DNA of 64,000 nt. Origin: Lumbricus terrestris. Taxonomy: Eukaryota; Annelida; Clitellata; Crassiclitellata; Lumbricidae. Location: NCBI GenBank assembly GCA_949752735.1, contig OX457036.1:96305704-96369703 (forward strand), in the 5' to 3' direction. Under the pieces are notes generated by a model. The model searched no databases and was not told the DNA's origin. It saw nothing but the letters and a program-made list of their open reading frames with translations. This document shows positions 59,895 to 64,000 of the stretch, piece after piece. Within the stretch, counting starts at the first letter, position 1; each line of letters starts with the position of its first letter. Both the position numbers and the translations under genes were made by a program.

Positions 59895-60112
59895 AGGACT
59901 TTTTTTAACGTGCAGTTGTACACAAAATGTGCAGTTCTAAAATAATAGATTTGTGCAGTAACTACAACAGTAACTGTTGTAGAAGCATTTCTGTACACTG
60001 TTATAACTAACAAAAAAAGGTCGTTGTCCTCCGATTGGAAGTAATTACCATGGATGATGGGAAAGGAAAGAAGGAGTTGTGCAGTTATAAAAATTCAGTA
60101 AAAACAGCCCTG
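59895..60112. mobile_element. Degraded MITE of the CAGGGCTG family
   Basis: The right end AAAACAGCCCTG and the internal 'gtgcagttgtacacaaaatg' match 40209-40404. The left end is mutated. Flanks gtcttcgg and gtcttaag are a 6/8 match. Confidence 0.65.
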
Positions 60113-60198
60113 GTCTTAAGCTTTCAAGTTTACAAATTACGATTAAATACAGAATGACTAGAGAGTGCACTTGCCTCCTGAAAACTGACATCTATTTT

Positions 60199-60490
60199 CA
60201 TGGGCGGAGTTTATCAGAGGCTAGGGGGTGGCTAAGTCACCCAAGAAGTCCCAGATTCATGTTTTTACCGTGTAAATGGTATCTTTTCGGGCTTAACCCT
60301 CCAAGAACATTCAACCAAATGACTAAGAAAAAAAGGTCATCACCTTTTTCGGCCGGGAAATACATATAGTATAATGACTACTAAAAAGGTCATCAACTTT
60401 TGGGCCCACAAGAAAATATTGTCGGCGCCGCTCGTTCTGGACCAAGTTCTTTAGCCCCGCCCTCAAAACGGAAACCAAACTCCGCCCATG
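60199..60490. mobile_element. 292-bp hAT-type MITE (CATGGGCGGAG family)
   Basis: CATGGGCGGAGTTTATC and CAAACTCCGCCCATG ends carry the perfect duplication tctatttt (60191-60198 and 60491-60498). Confidence 0.92.
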
Positions 60491-60536
60491 TCTATTTTTC
60501 ATTCATTCATTCATTCGATGGATTTATTGCGCCACT

Positions 60537-60700
60537 TAGGGCTGCCAACTTTTGATTTTGACTATCCTGGACGCCTGCAGTCACTCGATATACCATCACT
60601 ATGTCCGCATAACTGCATCATGTAACAAATGTTGTGTCAACACAATATAAGATCTGTTATCCACTAAAAACATGGTCGTTAATAATTTAACATAACATAA
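60537..60700. mobile_element. Left end of a TAGGGCTGCCAAC hAT element
   Basis: 'tagggctgccaacttttgat' continues with sequence matching 40905 onward. No right end was found, so the copy is truncated. Confidence 0.6.
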
Positions 60701-61132
60701 GAGTATTGCTCGAACTGTAAATTGATTTGAGTTTCATTATTAGTTCTTGCGGGCAAGTAGTAGGCCTACTACAAACGCAAAAGAAGTTGTCCAACGCGGT
60801 GGCACGCAGTTAAGAAAGTTACTCTTAGGAAAGGATTCGTTTAATCAGTCCAGCTTCAACTTGAAGAACAATTATTTTTCAACAATCCAACTTCTTTTAA
60901 ATGACAGTCCAACTCAAAATTAGGCAAGAATCTTCTCATCAGTCTCTATTTGACGAAAAATCATTTTCGCCAATCCGGTTTCTATTTAAGCAAGAACTCT
61001 TTTCGGAATCCAACTCGTATTCGACGAATCGACCAACGCTTAAACTCTTTCAGTGGCGAACAATTTATAATACTAACACGATAGATTAGCCTTCCTTTGA
61101 CAAATTGACCTTTGGGCCAACAGAGTTGTACT

Positions 61133-62600
61133 CATAGGCGTAGGGGACATTTCAGCAGTGGGGGGGGCAAAAATTTTACTTTTGCCCGAAAACATAAACT
61201 CGGAATAATTGACGTCGTGCGCACATAACCATCTCTGTTCTTGCACCCACACCCGGAGACAAGGGGCAGAGGGACAAATACTCTGAACCCTGCCATATTA
61301 TAGGGACCAGACTGGGTAATTTTAGGCCTATCCGCAAATTTATTAGGCCTATGTAGTCTATGTATCATATTCCTGACACTTTACCACAACCACTGTCAAC
61401 CTTCACACGAGCAACTGATTAAATTCATAATTGTACAATGTTTTGCAGTGTATCATATTTAATCATCTACACATGCGCATCTAGTAGGGTGAACCGTTCA
61501 GAGGCGCTCCTAGTGCGCAAGACCACATGCGAAGAGGCAGATTTCAAGAGGAGAGAAAGAAGAAGGGAAACTGATGGAGAAAGTGTAGAGCGAACGCAAG
61601 GATAAAGCTCAATTTCAAAGAGAAGGACCAATTGAGGCAAATGATCAAGACTGAGCCACTGCAGTTCTAGAAGGCGGAAACAAGAGTCAAATCTGTTGGA
61701 TGAACGGAGTGAACGGTTGGAGGAGGCTCATGCAGTGAGGCCTTAGTTAAGGCTTGGTATAACATCGGTCAGATAATTGGGGCAAAACCCCGCTGAGCCT
61801 TGAAGATCAGAGTGAGAAATTTAGATTGTATGTGAGCACGGAGAGGAAGCCAGTGGGTGGGGAAAGAACGGCGAGAGATCCTGAGACACCTTAAATGAAA
61901 ATAAGTGGAACGTGTGCTTTTGGAAATGTGCTTAGTTAACTACCCGCACACTTGACAAGAAGGAAGAGATCGGAGACTTCTCAGAAGGCAGAACAAGATC
62001 TGCACGTTCAATATTGATGATCGCACGATTAATGTGTCTATTTTGTCTCATGACCAGGGATAGAAGAAATTTCGATGTCATTCAGGCAGTGAATTCCGTG
62101 ATCTGTGGCGCCTGGCTTGAATGCTGTGAATTTTCCCAAATGCGAAAGAATAGTCGAAATTTTCGGGCAAATTTCGGCTCGTAAATTTGCTACGATTGAC
62201 GCCATTATTTACCAAATGCTACCGTGAATTCAAAATTTTTCGGGAATTTCTGCTGTCAATGGTTGTTGTGAGCTAATATATCAAACTCGAATCGGGCAAG
62301 ATTTTCGGGCAAATTTCGGCTCTTGAATCTGTTGCGATTCTCGCCATTAGGCCTATTTACAATAATTATGCTACCGTGAATTCAGAACTTTTTCGGGAAT
62401 TTCTGCTATCCATTGTTGTGAGCTAATATCTAACTCCATTCGGGCAAGTTGGAACTGGGAGATAATGTGGTGTACTAATGAACGTTGAATTTTGACAAGT
62501 TTGGTTATTTTTTTCCCGGGTCAATTTGCCCGAAAAAACAGACTTGCCCGAAATTTGGGGGGGCATTTGCCCCCCTGGACCCCCGTCTTCTACGCCTATG
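61133..62600. mobile_element. 1.5-kb hAT-type element (CATAGGCGTAG termini)
   Basis: CATAGGCGTAGGGGAC and CTTCTACGCCTATG ends carry the perfect duplication gttgtact (61125-61132 and 62601-62608). The interior holds a minus-strand LINE tail (about 61490-61990). It also holds two related stretches of 'gggcaaatttcggctcgtaa' and 'gaatttctgctgtcaatggt' type (62160-62260 and 62300-62410), a direct duplication of about 140 bases. Confidence 0.9.
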
Positions 62601-62608
62601 GTTGTACT

Positions 62609-63230
62609 TAACATAGGGCGTACTTCTGAATCATGTAAAGTCGTGCCTCCTCAATTTCGAATAAGGTCCTATGCTTTCACTACTATGGAGTAGGCTACAT
62701 TTAATTCAGCACTTTCAACAGTTTTTATCCATTCCCGCAGTCCCCTCCTCAGCCGTCTAATTCCGCCATCGACAAAGCATTCAATCGAAACTGATTTGTT
62801 AGGAACGTCGCTAACGAAGCAGAGCTATCTGCACTGGTCGAGAGTTGAACCCGACCTCTCTCGGTTGACGGACCACTAGGCTGGCCACTATCGCGCGTCA
62901 CAACAGACGATAGCGACCACTCCAATGAAAAACGGTCGACTGTTTACCTCTGTCCTCAAAATGATTTCGTTCTGGACCATAAACAAAACTGATAGAGTCG
63001 ACATGCATTTGACCGATGGCGCTCCATATGCACCGCAGCAACTATAGAATCGCACAGGGTGTGGTAAGAATAACTTCTTTTATGCACCATACAATAAGCT
63101 GCATGTCCGCAGCCCGTTGGGATTGTAATTCGACTATTTGCGGTTTCGAGTCTGTTTAAAACGCTGTTTAAAAGGAACGCGTGTAGGTTGCTCGGGAATA
63201 CGTATCCCGCACATTAAAATTACAGTGTTC
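62609..63230. other. No feature recognised
   Basis: Unique sequence. A tRNA-like 'ttgaacccgacct' at about 62844 has no convincing partner. No coding signal was recognised. Confidence 0.35.
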
Positions 63231-63239
63231 TGCTTTCTG

Positions 63240-63960
63240 CTGGTGCTTTGTGGGGGTTTACTATCAAACCGCGCGCACAAAACCGCGAGCATCAAAACTG
63301 CGAACTCAAACTCGCACCGATTATTACCGCGCGTGTTCATAATGACGACGATCATAACCGCGCTAGTCTGGTCTTCTGTTGACTTCGATATCATAACACA
63401 AGTTATGTTCGCTGGTAGAATAAATTCATTTGAAAATAAAATCTGAAAGCTTATAATTTATTATCGAAGTCACCAGAACCGTTATTTCCAAAATTGGAAC
63501 TTTTAAACACAGTTGGGGGAACTTTTTAAAGTAGATGTTGCACTTTTAAAAACGGTTGGTAGAACTTTTCAAAGTAGGCTAGATGTTACACTTTTAAAGT
63601 CGATTGGTAGAACTTTTCAAAGTAGGCTAGATATTGCACTTTTAAAAACGGTTGGTAGAACTTTTCAAAGTAGGCTAGATGTTGCACTTTTAAAGTCGAT
63701 TGGTATAGAACTGCCAAAACATTTATAGGCCTACAAATAACAACTAGAAATATCACTGATGAATGATGATTCCAACTGAACGGAACTCCGATAAGTAGGC
63801 CTAACTACAAAGCGAGCGATTTATTTTCCCCTGTTAGAGAATAATTACATTTGCGGTTATTTTGATCGTCGACATTAAGAACAAATTGAACATGCACCGT
63901 CGGCGCCGTTTTGAGTTCGTGATTTCGATGGTCGGGTTTTGTGTTCGCGGTTTTGACCCA
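63240..63960. repeat. Imperfect inverted repeat around a 48-bp tandem array
   Basis: The left arm, 'caaaaccgcgagcatcaaaa' and 'ctgcgaactcaaactcgcac' (63270-63325), is the inverse of the right arm 'tttgagttcgtgatttcg' and 'ttgtgttcgcggttttgac' (63910-63957). It looks like a decayed fold-back element. Confidence 0.45.
63500..63715 (+). repeat. 48-bp minisatellite with alternating variants
   Basis: 'ttggtagaacttttcaaagt' and 'aggctagatgttgcactttt' recur with a 48-bp period over about 4.5 units. Odd and even units alternate between 'aaaacgg' and 'aagtcga', giving a 96-bp higher-order period. The frame stays open because 48 is a multiple of 3. Confidence 0.9.
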
Positions 63961-64000
63961 TTCCCCATCGTGTTTTGCTTTGGAGTAGCCTAGCTATCTG

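Noticed and set aside
63138..63446. 102-residue frame with a hydrophobic stretch near residue 30
   Set aside because: It overlaps the inverted-repeat arm; there is no signal peptide context and no splice partner.

Overview
The window is animal nuclear DNA, AT-rich and crowded with mobile elements. There is no bacterial-type gene layout: coding sequence is split into small exons with GT/AG junctions and matching reading phases. The gene content (a mitochondrial PDPR orthologue, a NAT16/HISAT-type acetyltransferase with a nearby duplicate, a secreted LDL-receptor-A-domain protein) and the many hAT-type miniature elements, LINE tails and tRNA-derived SINEs suggest a marine invertebrate, perhaps an echinoderm or another non-vertebrate deuterostome. 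The species cannot be fixed from sequence alone.

Layout. 1-2 kb: right part of a T-rich hAT-like element carrying a 5'-truncated LINE reverse transcriptase. 4.46-23.68 kb, minus strand: a complete 17-exon gene for the regulatory subunit of pyruvate dehydrogenase phosphatase (PDPR). The exon lengths sum to 2751 nt (916 codons plus stop) with every junction in phase. Its introns hold hAT elements, a fold-back element, LINE pieces and several tandem arrays that begin next to 5' splice sites. 24-34 kb, plus strand: a 3-exon gene of 395 codons for a NAT16/HISAT-like GNAT acetyltransferase. 37.1-43.8 kb, plus strand: a second copy of its first two exons and upstream DNA, with a 2-bp frameshift and a 346-bp hAT MITE just before its ATG; its intron holds a nested stack of hAT elements. 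47.1-54.6 kb, minus strand: a newly modelled 3-exon gene for a 151-residue secreted protein with a signal peptide, a proline run, a furin-like site and one LDLa domain. 55-64 kb: LINE tails, hAT elements, microsatellites and tandem repeats, with no gene I can support.

The three host genes do not form a pathway. PDPR acts on the mitochondrial pyruvate dehydrogenase complex, the GNAT protein probably acetylates a small amino compound, and the LDLa protein looks like an extracellular ligand or peptide precursor. What links the region is element invasion: at least ten hAT-type insertions have readable 8-bp target-site duplications. A further global signal is the motif AGGCCT (often TAGGCCTA), which is common right of about 24.8 kb and almost absent from the PDPR gene.
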